DNA of 64,000 bases from Linnemannia hyalina (GCA_019671135.1 JAHRHY010000020.1:1-64000); one strand, 5' to 3'. Positions 40,584 through 51,799 are shown, numbered from the stretch's first letter. Numbers and translations: made by a program. The notes: generated from the letters alone by a model not told the origin.

Positions 40584-40681
40584 GCAACTTTAGGAGGAGT
40601 GGAAGTAAGAGATGTGGATGTATTATGGTAGTGTGTGTCTATTTATCTAAAGCTACTCTGATCGGAGGTTCAACTGTTGCA
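40583..40681 (-). repeat. 5' LTR of Gypsy-2 (99 bp)
   Basis: Identical to the 3' LTR. Flanked on its outer side by TCGA shared with the other border (35441-35444). Confidence 0.92.
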
Positions 40682-41706
40682 TCGACCAGCCGTCGCAATC
40701 TCAGCTCATACTCCTTAAAAGACTCTGTCTTCTCTCTGCCCATCTTGGCGAACTCCTCCACCTCAGACGTCTTCTCATGCAGAGTCATGGCGCAATCCAC
40801 GAATGTCTGCTCGCACTGATCCCACGTCCACGCCGGACCCGTATCCTTTTTCCTCGCTCCTGTTAATGCATCCTGCACTTTGACATCTAGATTCGCCAAC
40901 GCTAATAAACGATAACAAATCTTTTCAAACGTCGTAGTGCCGTAGGCAAGGTTACCTTGGGTATGAAACTCATACAGGAAACAGCGAACTGAAGTTCGGA
41001 TAGGACCGGACGTCTTAGCGTCGACTTTAGGCATCTCATGATCTGGCACCTTACGATGGTACCTGGGCATAACATTGAGAAGCACAATCTGCTTGTCGTC
41101 CATAGTGCCATTCCCGCCATAGGAGGACTTTGGGAAGCTGGGTGTAGACGATGACGATGCGGTGCTGTGGACAGTCCTCGCTTTGGCTTTCCTCGCCAAG
41201 TTCATATCATCTAGACTCGACTCCCATAACTCCAGCTGCGCCTTGATGCTGCGGACCGTATCCTGCAACTGGCCCATCCTCTGGCTCTGCTCCGGGGTTC
41301 CTCCACCGTTCATCATCATCATTGCCGTCAGTTGTCCCTTTGTTGCCGTATGAATCTCCAACTGCTGCCCCAGATTATTAACCTGCTCCTGGCAATACTC
41401 CGCTGTGATTACGGGCAGAACGCCAGACTGACCTCGTGTATGACCGACTGAGGGGGATTCCTGTCTCAATGAGCTCTCCGCCTCGTCGTCAACTTCCATG
41501 TCGACCTCTCCGCTGGGTTGTACCGTCTGCGACGATTCTCCCTGAGCAATACTCATGGACTCCATGGCTTCCTCCACGACAGCCTCTGCATCGTCGGTAC
41601 CACTTGTACCTTCCTTTGCAACACTCTTCCCATTCCTCAGAGTCATTGTCCTAAGTACAGTCATGACGAGAGTGAGGGACAAAGAAGGGAATGAGCAAAG
41701 AAACAA
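40682..41706 (-). pseudogene. Gypsy-1 gag, N-terminal segment
   Basis: From an ATG at 41706 (several in-frame ATGs; MTLRNGKSVAKEG is a likely start) to the Gypsy-2 insertion at RRLVD. An acidic Ser/Glu-rich N-terminus is followed by a capsid-like region (ICYRLLALANLDVKVQDAL, WTWDQCEQTFVDCAMT, SFKEYELRLRRL) that aligns with the gag of Gypsy-3. Interrupted, so not functional. Confidence 0.75.
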
Positions 41707-42305
41707 AAAATAAAATAAACTTGATGATTCTGATTCACTGATCTCTTTTTTTGGCGTCTCGACAATACAACGATTGCGATCACGAACAAAAGGAAAGGTA
41801 AAGGCGATAAACGTTCTTTATTTATGAATTGCTGCACAAACGTCTATGTCTATATGCTTCGCACACCGGAGTGATAGACGACACAAGATAATGACGAAGC
41901 GAAAAGATCACTCAACAGAAAAGTTGAGGGAAAGCAAACTAGAGAGATGAATCGATCAAAAACAAGTACGATACACACAGGGGTTGAGTCTGCGGAACGT
42001 AGTTCAATCACCACAGTCACAATTTGACAGTGCTCCAGAAGAACCGAAGAAAGAAAGAACAGTAGTACGATACACACGGGATTGAACCTGTGGTGCGTAC
42101 GTCAATCACTACTCTAGAAGAACCAGAGAGTGGATTGAAAGAGAATGGATGCACAAAGGATGTACAACCAACTCGACAAGACTGTATGCACAACGGATGT
42201 ATAAACAGCTTGATGGATTGAAACTGAATGCACCAAGGATGCAAAAACAGTTCAATGGATAGATAAAAACAATACAAACAAACCACTTGGATTCGTTAAA
42301 AAAAC
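41707..42305 (-). other. 5' leader of Gypsy-1
   Basis: Between 5' LTR and gag; no gene. Contains two tandem ~95-bp units (from GTACGATACACAC at 41967 and 42064) and three ~37-bp ATGCAC-A-GGATG units (42148-42255). Next to the LTR the element strand reads GTTTTTTTAACGAATCC, shared with Gypsy-3, in place of a TGG-type primer-binding site. Confidence 0.55.
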
Positions 42306-42465
42306 TGCGATAAAATAAGGTTTAGACTCACTTTGTAAGTAACGAGACAAGAAGAAGGTTGTATTAGGGCCCACCAGGAACGATCTCTTATGTCGTTCCT
42401 GGTGGCTTAGTTCTAGCTAGTTCATGTATTCATCTATCTATGATCCACAAGGCAAATACGCAACA
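42306..42465 (-). repeat. 5' LTR of Gypsy-1
   Basis: 160 bp, one base different from the 3' copy (A for C in the GTMTTCATC segment). Followed by the target repeat CCACC (42466-42470). Confidence 0.9.
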
Positions 42466-43316
42466 CCACCATCAAGACCCTCAGACTCCGAGTGGAAGAG
42501 CTCTTTCAGTTTTCTCCTGACAACAATGGGCTCCTCCAACTGGTCAGAAAAACACACCTTTCCCCCAAGCTCCGCCTTGCTCAAGTGGAACTAGGGATCC
42601 AGGCCTACCAAGAACGTCGTCGAATGCGCCACAGTATGCAGCAAGCACTCTCGAACCCACCCAAGATCACGCAGGATGATACATTGGCACAGCATATCCT
42701 CTCATCTGTCTTGATCCCAAACGACAGTAATCCCATCACTCTGGAATCGGCCACGAACAAACACCTTCGAGCCTTTTTGAGGCAAGACACACCACCAAAC
42801 CCAAACTCCTCAACCCAACCAGAGACGGGAACCTCGAAACAGTGGCGCCAATTCTGGAGCGCTAAAATACCACACCGGGCCAGGACCACGTGGTGGAGAT
42901 TTAAAAGGGATTGGCTTCCTTGCGGAACTCTACGTCAAAAAATCTGGAAGCAGGATCCTCATTGTAACATGGCCGGATGTCGTGAGCGACGTGAGGACAA
43001 GGCGCATCACATCTTTCAGTGCGCTCCTAAATACATCGCTTGGCAAACAATCCTCAAGGAACACACATCCAAACCACTTTGGTCAGATGATGACCTTGAT
43101 AAGGTCTTGTCTTTCCATCCTCCAACCTTTGATATCAAACCCCAATTTAACATCACTATCCCACAATTGCTGGCTTGTTGCCTCATTGGTATTTCATCAG
43201 CCAACACCGTTCTTTTTCTTCATCAACACACTCAATCTAGTAGCGATATCATCCACACCATACTTCGCGAAATCACCAAAACCATAGCACAAAATAACTC
43301 TATCAAGGCTGTTTAA
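42466..43316 (+). pseudogene. LINE-1, part 2: C-terminal zinc-binding region
   Basis: Continues part 1 in frame from 42471 (IKTLRLRVEELF). It contains the zf-RVT-like region found near the end of non-LTR retrotransposon ORF2: FWSAKIPHRARTTWWRFKRDWLPCGT, then C-x4-C and HHIFQCAP. It ends at a natural stop (KAV). Together with 29507-29890 it forms a 3'-anchored LINE fragment of about 400 codons, open throughout. Confidence 0.82.
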
Positions 43317-43356
43317 GCCACAATAAATCCTCTCTTTTCCCTCCAAAAAAAAAAAA
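43317..43356 (+). terminator. LINE-1 3' end: AATAAA signal and poly(A)
   Basis: CAATAAA lies 4 bp after the stop, and a 12-A run at 43345-43356 marks the retrotransposed 3' end. This fixes the insertion polarity. Confidence 0.7.
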
Positions 43357-43480
43357 TCGAACAAAATCATGAGTGAGAGAACGATTCCCGTTCACATCAC
43401 CACACTGGGAAAAAATAAGTGTACCGAAAACCGAAGGATAAAACATAATAGATAAATTACAAAGATGGATAGAGTACAAG

Positions 43481-45749
43481 AAGGTTAGGTAGGGTGGTTG
43501 GTGTCGGCAGGGGGCGGCCCGACGGGGGGTGGTGGTTGTTGTTTCTCGTTCTGACGTTTTTTCTCCGCCAGCTGGGCCTGGGTGACGGCCAGGTCCACAG
43601 CCGCCAGGACGATCCGAGGTTCGAAGGCCTGGCCTTCGAGAACGAAAGCAAAGTGGTATCTCTAGACGGTGGCCAGGATGGCGCCGAGTAGGAGAAAAAG
43701 AGGGAAACCGTCGCGGGGTTCAATGCACTCTGGGCTGGGGGAAAAGAGGCTGCAGACGAAGTCAGCTGTCCATGTTCTTTCCTTCACATATCTCGAGAGT
43801 GCTCTCTCCCAGATCTCCAGCTTCTTGGGACAGCTGAAGAGGAGGTGCCGACTCGTCTCCATGTGCACTTGACAGATGCGACAAATAGGGCTCTCGACCA
43901 TGTCGGGGAGGATAGAGTTGAGGAAACTACCAGACGGGAGCTTATTGATCAGCAGGCGCCACCAGACATTGCGTGCGTTGTGAGGGAGCTTGTTCTTCCA
44001 GAACTCGTTCCAAAAGGCAGGCGTCAGCGGTGGGTGAGGTGCGATCATTGGTGGGTGAGGTGCGATCATTGGTGGGTGAGGTGCGATCATTGGTGGGTGA
44101 GGTGCGATCATTGGTGGGTGATGGGGTGGTGGTGTCGGGGGCTGGTAAACCTTGGAGAACATTGCTCGTCGAAAATTCCTTGTACTGGCCAGTCCAAGGG
44201 TACCGTTCTCCGATTGGGTGATGGTGATTTCATTAAGGCGCTCTGCAAGATCATTTTATAGTGATAGCGGACCCGGTGTGTCCAGTGCGCATTGCAGAGT
44301 GGGGTGAGCCTTGAAACGGTCCTGGGCATGGTTGTCCTCCAGACCTGGATGTGATCGGTGGCCTGTGGTGCGTTCGGCACGGGGGATGAAGGCCAGGGTA
44401 CCTTCTGTCCTTGCTTCGTTGGTCCAAACAGGTCTGAACACACGATCCATGCGCCAGTTGGGTGGATGTGGCCGAGGGACATTGTCTGCCTTGAGCCAGA
44501 GGGGGAGTAGGGTAGCCATCATGGTGCCGACCGGTAGGGTCTCGGCCGACTCTTGATCCCATGCGAGCCTTGGAACCAGCTGGATCGCCTGTATTAGACC
44601 CTTGAAAACTGTATGCGGTCGAAAGTGCTTGAACCTTGGCGTGAGAAAGAAATCTGGGCTGGCAAAGCAAGCCAGAGGGTGCTCTGACTCTGAGGCAGAG
44701 CAAAGGAGATCCTTGAGGAAGGGGACCATGAACGACCGTGTGTCGGAGCTAATTTTGTGCACCACCCGGAGTTGAAACGCAGCACTCTGAGAGGCAATGT
44801 CGACGAGACCAAGACCACCTTGAGACCGACGGAGGCAGAGGTGGTTCCAGGAAGGGGCGGGAAAAAAAGAGACTGTGAACTTGCGGATCGTGCTAGACTT
44901 TCTTTATCCACTGGCGTGTCGGAGGCTGGACAGCAATGACATGCCAGAGGCGAGAAAGTAGAAGTGAGTTGGCGATGGTGCTTCGACCTAGAACCGAGAG
45001 CTGACGACCTTGGTGTATGTTGATATGGTGTTCGATTTTTTTGTGGATGTTGTTGAAAAATGTGTTCCGCTGTGCTGTGTTGAGGGCGAGGGGGTAGCCC
45101 AAGTAGGTCAGAGCGTTGTCCACACGAGTGGAATGGATGACGACGTGATCCCGCTGAAGAGCCTGTGAAAGTTCGCCGACCGTTCTGTGCAAGGGAAATG
45201 CGACCGTCTTCAAGTTGAGCTTAGCATTCGAGGCACGCCCAAAAATGTCCATGATCTCCTTCAGACAGCGCCACTCCTCCGTCGACTTAATGAAGGTGGT
45301 AAGGTCGTCAGCGTAAGCCATCAGCTTCAAGAGGGTCGCTGTAGGGCTGTTGTTGAGTCGATAACCAGATATTCCAGGGCACTGTAGGATGGTGTGAAGA
45401 AGGGGCTCGAACGCGATGTTATAGAGTAGTGGTGATAGCGGGTCGCCCTGTCGTAATCCGCGGCATTGCTGAAACGGTGCTGCAAGGTACCCATTAATGT
45501 TGAGGTGGATTTCTGTGTCGAAAAAGAGGGTGGAGATGGAAGTGATCAGCTGCTCTGTCTCTGAACCCGGGGTTTCAAAACTCCCACAAGGTTGAAACCA
45601 CGTGACACAGATATTGTGGTTGTCTGAGGGGGCTGAGATGCCTGGGTCGAAGTGTCACGGCAGATACCATCGAGAGGAGGCGAAGGGAGGATTGCCCCTT
45701 CTTGCAGAGGTGTGGATGACCCGGTGTCTCCAGTGTCTTTGTCGCTCAT
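43481..45749 (-). pseudogene. LINE-2, non-LTR retrotransposon remnant
   Basis: The minus strand reads RT palm sequence (GLRQGDPLSPLLYNIAFEPLL, then LMAYADDLTTF with the YADD catalytic box near 45310), SQGGLGLVD near 44815, and the zf-RVT-like region (NVWWRLLINKLPSG, then C-x2-C and HLLFSCPK) near 43960-43800. It ends in a Pro-rich tail. Frameshifts (between 44893 and 44765) and stops (44254, 43663) break it, and the N-terminal fingers and endonuclease are missing. A separate frame at 45546-45749 (MSDKDTGDTGSSTP) joins its 5' side and may be the original start. It faces LINE-1 tail to tail. Confidence 0.78.
44029..44120 (-). repeat. 21-bp tandem repeat in LINE-2
   Basis: Just over four exact copies of a 21-bp unit beginning GGTGGGTGAGG, encoding PPMIAPH repeats just before the zinc-binding region. 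It extends the reading frame without disrupting it. Confidence 0.9.
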
Positions 45750-46386
45750 GGAAAGGAAAAAGAAAAGACGTATTTATGTGTATATGCGTGTATAGGCGTG
45801 GTAGTTTGTGTGTATATGTGTGTATATGTGTGGTAGTTTGTGTGTAGATATGTATGTGTGTGTGTGTAACTCAGAGAATGTATAAAGGGAAAACGACTGT
45901 AGACTCTGACACTTTCAACGTTGCTGCTCGATATCAAGAAAGAAAGGTGCTTTTAATGTTCGGACTATGCTATGTCAAACGCTCCCACCAAAACTGCTAG
46001 GAACAAGAACAGCATTGCACATACCTGCTCGATATCAAGAAAGAAAGGTGCTGTTCTCTCTGACCTCGAGCAGGCTTCTTCTATACTATTCGGCTCGACT
46101 TAAGGGGTATCAAGCCACCAACAATTCCAGCGCACCACAATATAGCATATGCGATCGGAAAGAAACGAAAATCTTCTTTCCATCGCGAGTGCTACACAAG
46201 ATACAGCATAATTTCCGCACCAACAAGTTGAAGGTATGGGCCGGGGCAGGCGCCAGACATATCGACCATCCTCTTCCAACTCTCTTCAACAACCCTTAAG
46301 CAGAAAAGAAAAAAAAAAGAGAAAGAAAGAGAGAGAGAAGATGTTGTTCTTTTGAACAAATCTATAGAACAATGGGCTTAACCTCA
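45750..46386. other. Gene-free stretch with TG-rich microsatellite
   Basis: GTGTATATGTGTG-type repeats at 45775-45870. A 26-bp direct repeat containing GCTCGATATCAAGAAAGAAA occurs at 45926 and 46029, about 103 bp apart. A short frame (46110-46299) is unremarkable. No gene supported. Confidence 0.45.
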
Positions 46387-46881
46387 GGAGGCCTTTCAAG
46401 TCCAAATTATCATATGGTGTTTGTTACATCTCTGCAGATCTTGACGATATCCACCGCGTCCATTAGAGGAGAATGTATATATGATACCAAGCATATAAGA
46501 CAACCATTGTAACATTTTTTGTTTAACTATCCTACTAAACACCAACCTATTCTCCAAACAACAAAGTCTTCTTATTTTTCGCACACCAAACTCTTGAATA
46601 TGTCCATCTACTATTAACCTGTAACCCTCACTGCAAGATTCGACAGAGTAGTTCTTGTATGTGATCATCTAAAGCACTTGTATTCTCAACTGTATCTTTG
46701 TCGTGAAATACAGGGGAGAGATTACATTTTAAAAATTCTTGTGCTGTCTATTGCTATTTTATTCTGTGTTCTGTTGCCCACTATGAAGAGATATGCCAGT
46801 TATGGAAGTCAACACTCCGTTCCTTGGACTTTGGATATTTTTTATATGCCTTTTTATATCCTCTGCACATGAAGGGGCCGC
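46387..46881. mobile_element. R repeat copy 5, solo
   Basis: A second clean solo insertion: TCA at 46384-46386 and 46882-46884 (CTCA if the terminal C is counted as target). The internal block matches copies 2 and 4, defining a young R subfamily. Confidence 0.92.
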
Positions 46882-47519
46882 TCAGCAGATCGTAGCAACA
46901 AAGCTGTTCTACTGCTTACATTACCCCGTTCAATTAAAGTCATTTGCAATGGATTTATCTCTTCCAATATTTGAAATTAACATTAGCAGTAACCTCACAA
47001 GGCCTTTCCGCTCTGCAAGATAACCCCACGTAGTATGATTCAGGAGCCGAGGATCTATTTGTATTCAACTAAAAATCGGAAAAGGCAGTAATCGTCGCGT
47101 TCTAGCACGGATTCTGACTTAGAGGCGTTCAGCCATAACCCAACGGATAATAGCTTCGGGCCATTGCCTGCTCAGGCAGTGCCAAATACCAATTATCCGA
47201 ATGAACGGTTCCTCTCAGACTAAGTTCAATTACTGTGCTCCAAAAAATTGATTCATCTTTTTTGCGATTTCGACTTTTTTTGAATATGCTCATTCACCAA
47301 TGTTCGGACCGGCCCCCAGATTCTTGTTATTCATTCTCTTGATTCGTAGCTTCATTCATTACCACTTGCTTCTTTTTGTATGGACCGACATCGGATCATC
47401 GTCGGAATCGAAATGCCTGAATCGAATGAATCAGTTAATTAGTATTTCACCCACACCGGTCCCTCTCTTTCACCTTCCTTCACAACATATCTCTCATCCT
47501 AACACCTTCTTCTCTTTTG
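46882..47519. other. Upstream region of the Crinkler locus
   Basis: No gene seen. Pyrimidine-rich DNA close to the Crinkler start could be its former promoter. Nothing specific can be claimed. Confidence 0.3.
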
Positions 47520-49296
47520 ATGCTTCGCCGCCTGAGCCTGTTCTGTCTTGTCGATGGCGAATCGACCCCGTTCCCCATCGAGATTGAGTCAACCAAGACA
47601 ATTGGTGACCTCAAAGACTTGGTCAAAGCTGCTCTTTCTCCTCAGTTTGACGATATTACTGCAAAGGACCTCACCATCTGGTCTGTTTCGATTCCTGTCT
47701 CCGATGACGACGACGACGAGATCCCCATTGTGCTTGACAACGTCAACAGCAAGGACAATAAACTCAGAGCGATGCGTGGCCTGTTGGAAGTCTTTCCAGA
47801 CAAGCCGCCCAAAAATACCATTCATATCATCGTTCAGCGCCCTCCTCAAGGTAATGCACGCACGCGTTTATTGATTTTTGTGACTTGCTGTTTGCATCGT
47901 CGACTCTTGTCCATGCACTAACCTAAAGCACTCATCCATTTGCACCAACACAGTCCATGCACCTGTCCCTTCTTGAGCCTTGACTCCCCTCCCTGGGTCT
48001 CTTTCGGATGGTTCTCGTCCTAGCACCCCACTGTCTGGTATGCACCATTGCGTGTCCCTTTGAATGCGTCGTGATTGTCTAGCATTCAGTTGTCTCATAC
48101 CCTGCCCTTCTTTCTTTTATGCAACTAGGCGATCTCCATGCTAACATCAATAGGATCACAGACAAGTTCTTTGTACCAGGACCGATTGCCAACTTTCTCG
48201 ACGCGTTTGTGAAGGGCGAAGGGGCGCTACCTATTACTTCATGATCCGTTCGTGGCTTACCAAGAGCGTGGCGTCGCGGATTCGGAAAACCGCAAGAAAC
48301 GCGACCGAGTCTGCTGTTCATGGACCTTCGCGACCCATCTACACCTGACTCGACATCAAGGAATCTCGCGGCTGGATCTATTCTCAAGCTTGTGAAGGAT
48401 AATAATCGTTACCATATACCCAGTAAGAAAGTCAGCGCGAATGACACTGGCTATGTTTTCCTATTCATTGCAATTGTCCGTTGCACTTACATCTTTCTGT
48501 CTTTTTCTTTCTTTCATTCTCATGAGAAAGTGTTCGACGTCTCTGGTGAGCCACTTGCTGCAGCATGCGCTTTATGGATATCTCTCAACAGCTTTGAGGC
48601 AAGGTATTGACTATCATTTGCGCTCTTTTGTGCTCATATAGGCTGTGGCAAGACGCGCGCTGTGATCGAGCTCCTGTCTCAGCACTGGAGGTTCTACTTC
48701 AACGCTGCCGATAACGACTGAGGATAAGGCGACATGATGACACTTTATGGTTTCGTCCGCGATCACTTGAAGGATCCCCAGGCATCATACACCGACGTGG
48801 ATCTCGAGGCCAACAACACCTATACACGGAAGATAACTCTTTTGCTGTTTCTCTCTCGGCTTCTCGTCTTCAAGCACTGCTTGAGCGTGCTCGATGGGCT
48901 CTCCTGCAGGTGTGCCCTCATGTGCTGTTCCGTGACATTTTCAATGCACTGTTCCTCAAGCTACTTGATCTTAAACATCACGGCTTGAACCCTCTCTCGC
49001 TGCTGACCCACAACGTGTACGAGGATGCGAAGGGAGTCCTTGTCGAGCGCGGATGTCTACCAAAGATCAAGGATGACACCAGACTCCTAGTCATCAACGA
49101 TAAGGCACAGTTCCTTGGCGACCAGTTCAATGGCTCTTTCCAGTCGATGTCTAAGACCATCGAGGAAGCAGAGGACAGGCTGGTATCTTGGGCGTATCGA
49201 CACATCAACGGCAATTTGTGCTACGAGATATCTCGCCTCCACGACAAGCACAACACATACAAGGATCAGCTTGTGGAGTCTATTATGCTGGTCTAG
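47520..49296 (+). pseudogene. Crinkler (CRN)-family protein with NTPase-like region, decayed
   Basis: Exon 1 (47520-47850) encodes a canonical CRN N-terminal domain: LSLFCLVDGESTPFPIEIES, LKDLVKAALSPQFDDI, LTIWSVSIPV, ending VFPDKPPKNTIHIIVQRP. GT-AG introns can be placed at 47851-48128, 48423-48530 and 48546-48641. The later exons give GDLHANINRITDKFFVPGPI, then MFDVSGCGKTRAVIELLSQH with a Walker A motif spanning an intron, then LLVINDKAQFLGDQFNGSF resembling Walker B. In-frame stops at 48242-48244 and in DND*G*GDMM near 48720, plus a changed C-terminus, make it a pseudogene unless these are assembly errors. Intact CRNs are effector-type proteins of oomycetes and some fungi, with a recognition domain and a variable nuclease, kinase or NTPase-like tail. 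Confidence 0.82.
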
Positions 49297-50222
49297 TCTA
49301 TTGTCTCCATCTATCATAGGGTGCCATTAGACGAATATGCGACATGATCAACCAAACCTTTTGAATTCAATTTTTTTTCATGATGACGTCATTGCCAACG
49401 CGGATATAGTTGCAACAGAAGAATGACCACGAAGTCTAGGAATCATCAAGTGGTATCCCTGGGTTGATTGCAAAGATGATGAAAGAGCATCTCAAAAAAA
49501 AAGTTGAAATCGCGTTTTGGTTGATCAATTGATTGGAGCACTTTACATAGCTGCTTTTTATGGCCTCCAATAATTCCTCAGTTCCCTTGAAATTTTCTTT
49601 GTGCAACCAATATTAAGAAAGCATAGATGTATGCTTGTGAGAGTCGGCGAAGAAGAGTAAAGGCTCACGAGAATCACGAACAAATTGGCAAAGTAATGGA
49701 AAAAAATAATAGAATATATACAAAAGATCAGTATATTTGTCCTACATTGTCATAAGACCAGTAACGCATTCAAAGTAATGACATTTTTCCGTGTACAAGG
49801 CACCAAGAAGAGCGACAAGCGATGTTGATCACCTAATTGCCATACCATGAGAATAATACAATTAATTTTTGTGTACATTGGAGAAATAAGAAATTTCATT
49901 GGCTTAGTTCGGAATTTGGTAGCTTGTTCTCAATATACCAAAGATCCAACTACAAGGCGGAAATTATATACATGTGCAAATCTCTTGGTAAATGACCAAA
50001 CAAACAAACAAAACAAAACAAGAATTGCATAAAAAGGTTCTTTTCTCCCAACTTGTTTTGTTCTTCAGCACCCTCAATTCTCCACACTCACACACACATC
50101 CACTTCACTCTTCTCAGACTTTGAGAAAACTACCACCTCCTCACCACTACCATTTACAACTTCGTTTACAAACAATATAAAAAAACCCTTTTCCGCAAGC
50201 AATCTTTCCCATTACCATCAAA
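49297..50222. other. Stretch without a gene; promoter side of the LPMO-like gene
   Basis: No coding evidence. The last ~180 bp before the ATG are pyrimidine-rich (TCACACACACATCCACTTCAC) with AATATAAAAAAA near 50172, a plausible core promoter and leader. Confidence 0.4.
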
Positions 50223-51153
50223 ATGACTGCTCTCGCTAAAACTAGCCTCTTCGCCTTGGTCGCAGCTTTGACTGTTGCCCTCTTGGCCACTATGACTAAA
50301 GCTCACTCTTGGGCTGACTGTGTCGACTGGAGATTCAATGACCCTAAGAAGCCTGGTGCGTAAAACACTCTTTCACACTTCCCCCTCTTTTTGTGCCTGG
50401 AACTCTCATTTCTTTTCCTCACTGAAAAATTTAATGTGGCGGTTCGAAAATATTAACCCGATCACGCTCTCATTCTATTTATCATATACTAATTCAATAG
50501 GTTGGTCTAATAGGGATGGCAAATGCTTTGCTTATGCCCGCAAGTTCCCATACAAGTCAGGAACCAAATTCGGTGGCCGTGACTCTGACAATAACCCTCA
50601 CCGTCAATACCGACAGGACCCCAAGGATTTCACATCCTGCTCTGATGGCAAGAAGGGTCTCACGGTTGGTGCTGATGAGTCTCGCCAGAACCCAGTCTCA
50701 AAGTCCTATGGTGGCAATTTCGGTCCAATGGCTGTAGCCAAGGCTGGTGATACCATGTGTGTCCGCTGGCCCGGAAAGAGCCACAATGGCAAGGATCAGA
50801 GGGAAAGTGGCGTCTTTATTAACATGCCTCCTTCCATCACCACCAAGGACCCTAAGCAATCTGACTTGATGAAGATGACCATTGCCCATCTCTCCTTCAA
50901 GAACTGTAGCACCGTCAAGGATGAACAAACTCCCTGTGGTGGATGCTTCAAGATACCAGCTAACCGTAAGCCCGGTACCTACACGATCCAGTGGCGCTGG
51001 GAGCTTAAAATCGACGAGTGGTACACCTCATGCTGGGATGTTAAGGTCAAGGCTGCCGGTGGTGCCAAGAAGAAGGACACTGTTGAATCTTTGTCTGTTC
51101 CCACTGACAATGCCGACAATTCCAACTCCACCATCTTCTCTGCCATCTACTAA
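50223..51153 (+). CDS. Secreted LPMO-like (copper-histidine-brace type) protein
   Basis: Two exons, 50223-50355 and 50501-51153. The intron GTGCGT...TACTAAT...CAATAG has a perfect branch-point sequence. The product is 261 aa. A signal peptide of about 27 residues (LVAALTVALLATMTKA) ends just before HSWADCVDWRF, so the mature protein would start with His, the hallmark of lytic polysaccharide monooxygenases. Other features in line with the class: paired cysteines, a possible second brace His in VRWPGKSHNG, and a late GTYTIQWRWEL strand. The tail is Lys/Ser/Asn-rich without an anchor. Likely an extracellular oxidative polysaccharide enzyme (chitin or plant polymer), but the AA family cannot be fixed by eye. 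The only clean secreted-protein gene in the window, lying between Crinkler remnants. Confidence 0.8.
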
Positions 51154-51581
51154 ATACTCCTAGTATATACTCAATACAAGCTAGCGTAGTCTACCCCCTT
51201 TCCTATTTACACCTTTCATCATACGCCTAGACTTTTTTTTCTTCCAAAAAAATATTTGAGGGTCGGTTTCTCATCCTTTCCATCCTTTCTTTTATTTATG
51301 AATCATTCCCCAAAAATATATATTGCAAACAATTGAGCTTGAGAAATAAAACCATCCTATTTTTCTGGTTTTTTTGACCTGAAGTTTCTGGTTCCTGTAA
51401 ATATCCTGCTCAAAGGCTGATACAGCAAGCACGGATAATAGGACAATGGACACCATTCTTCTTTTCTGCTTGATATTCAAAAGGGACACTAGAACACTTG
51501 CTTTTATACAATTGGTCATTTTCATGGAGTACCTTGCTACAAGCATAAATACCCAAAAAAAAAAAAAAAAAAAAAAAAAAA
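51154..51581. other. 3' flank of the LPMO-like gene
   Basis: No gene. A poly(A) run of about 28 bases at 51554-51581 belongs to the tail of the adjacent repeat S. Confidence 0.4.
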
Positions 51582-51798
51582 GAAAGTCATTTCGTTGACA
51601 TCCACTTCACTGCTATTCTTTGTCCACGAACTCGTGCCTCGTTCTCACAGGGGGAGGAGAGCTGTTGCATCTCAGTGTCTGTCCACTCACTCCTCATTCT
51701 CTATTAAGGGTAGTAGTGTTATATATATTCTCATAGGGCTCAATAAAGACCCCAGCTTCTTTCTCATCATCTTCCTCTCTCCAGCTGTTCATATTACA
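51582..51798 (-). repeat. Dispersed repeat S, copy c (with A/T tail)
   Basis: Reverse copy of 6992-7215, ~217 bp, with a long A run on its left that corresponds to the T-rich tail of copy a. The tail suggests retroposition. Confidence 0.6.
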
Positions 51799-51799
51799 T

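Larger units (their letters stand above)
35445..40681 (-). mobile_element. Gypsy-2, intact-looking Ty3/gypsy chromovirus-type retrotransposon
   Basis: A 5.24-kb element with identical 99-bp LTRs (35445-35543 and 40583-40681) and the target repeat TCGA on both sides. It is inserted in the gag gene of Gypsy-1 in the same orientation. The primer-binding site just inside the 5' LTR reads TGGTAGCAAAGGTTC, consistent with a tRNA 3' end, probably initiator Met. The polypurine tract is AAAAGGGGAAGG. Both ORFs are open, so it may be active or very young. Confidence 0.95.
29891..42465 (-). mobile_element. Gypsy-1, Ty3/gypsy chromovirus-type retrotransposon (interrupted)
   Basis: 160-bp LTRs at 29891-30050 and 42306-42465 (one visible difference, TG...CA ends) and a perfect 5-bp target duplication CCACC. 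It runs on the minus strand: gag (41706 leftward), protease-RT-RNase H, integrase and chromodomain. It is split by Gypsy-2 (35445-40681) in gag and by R copy 4 (31880-32374) between RNase H and integrase. Removing both restores about 6.8 kb. A frameshift near 35300 separates gag from pol. It is related in sequence to Gypsy-3. Confidence 0.92.
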
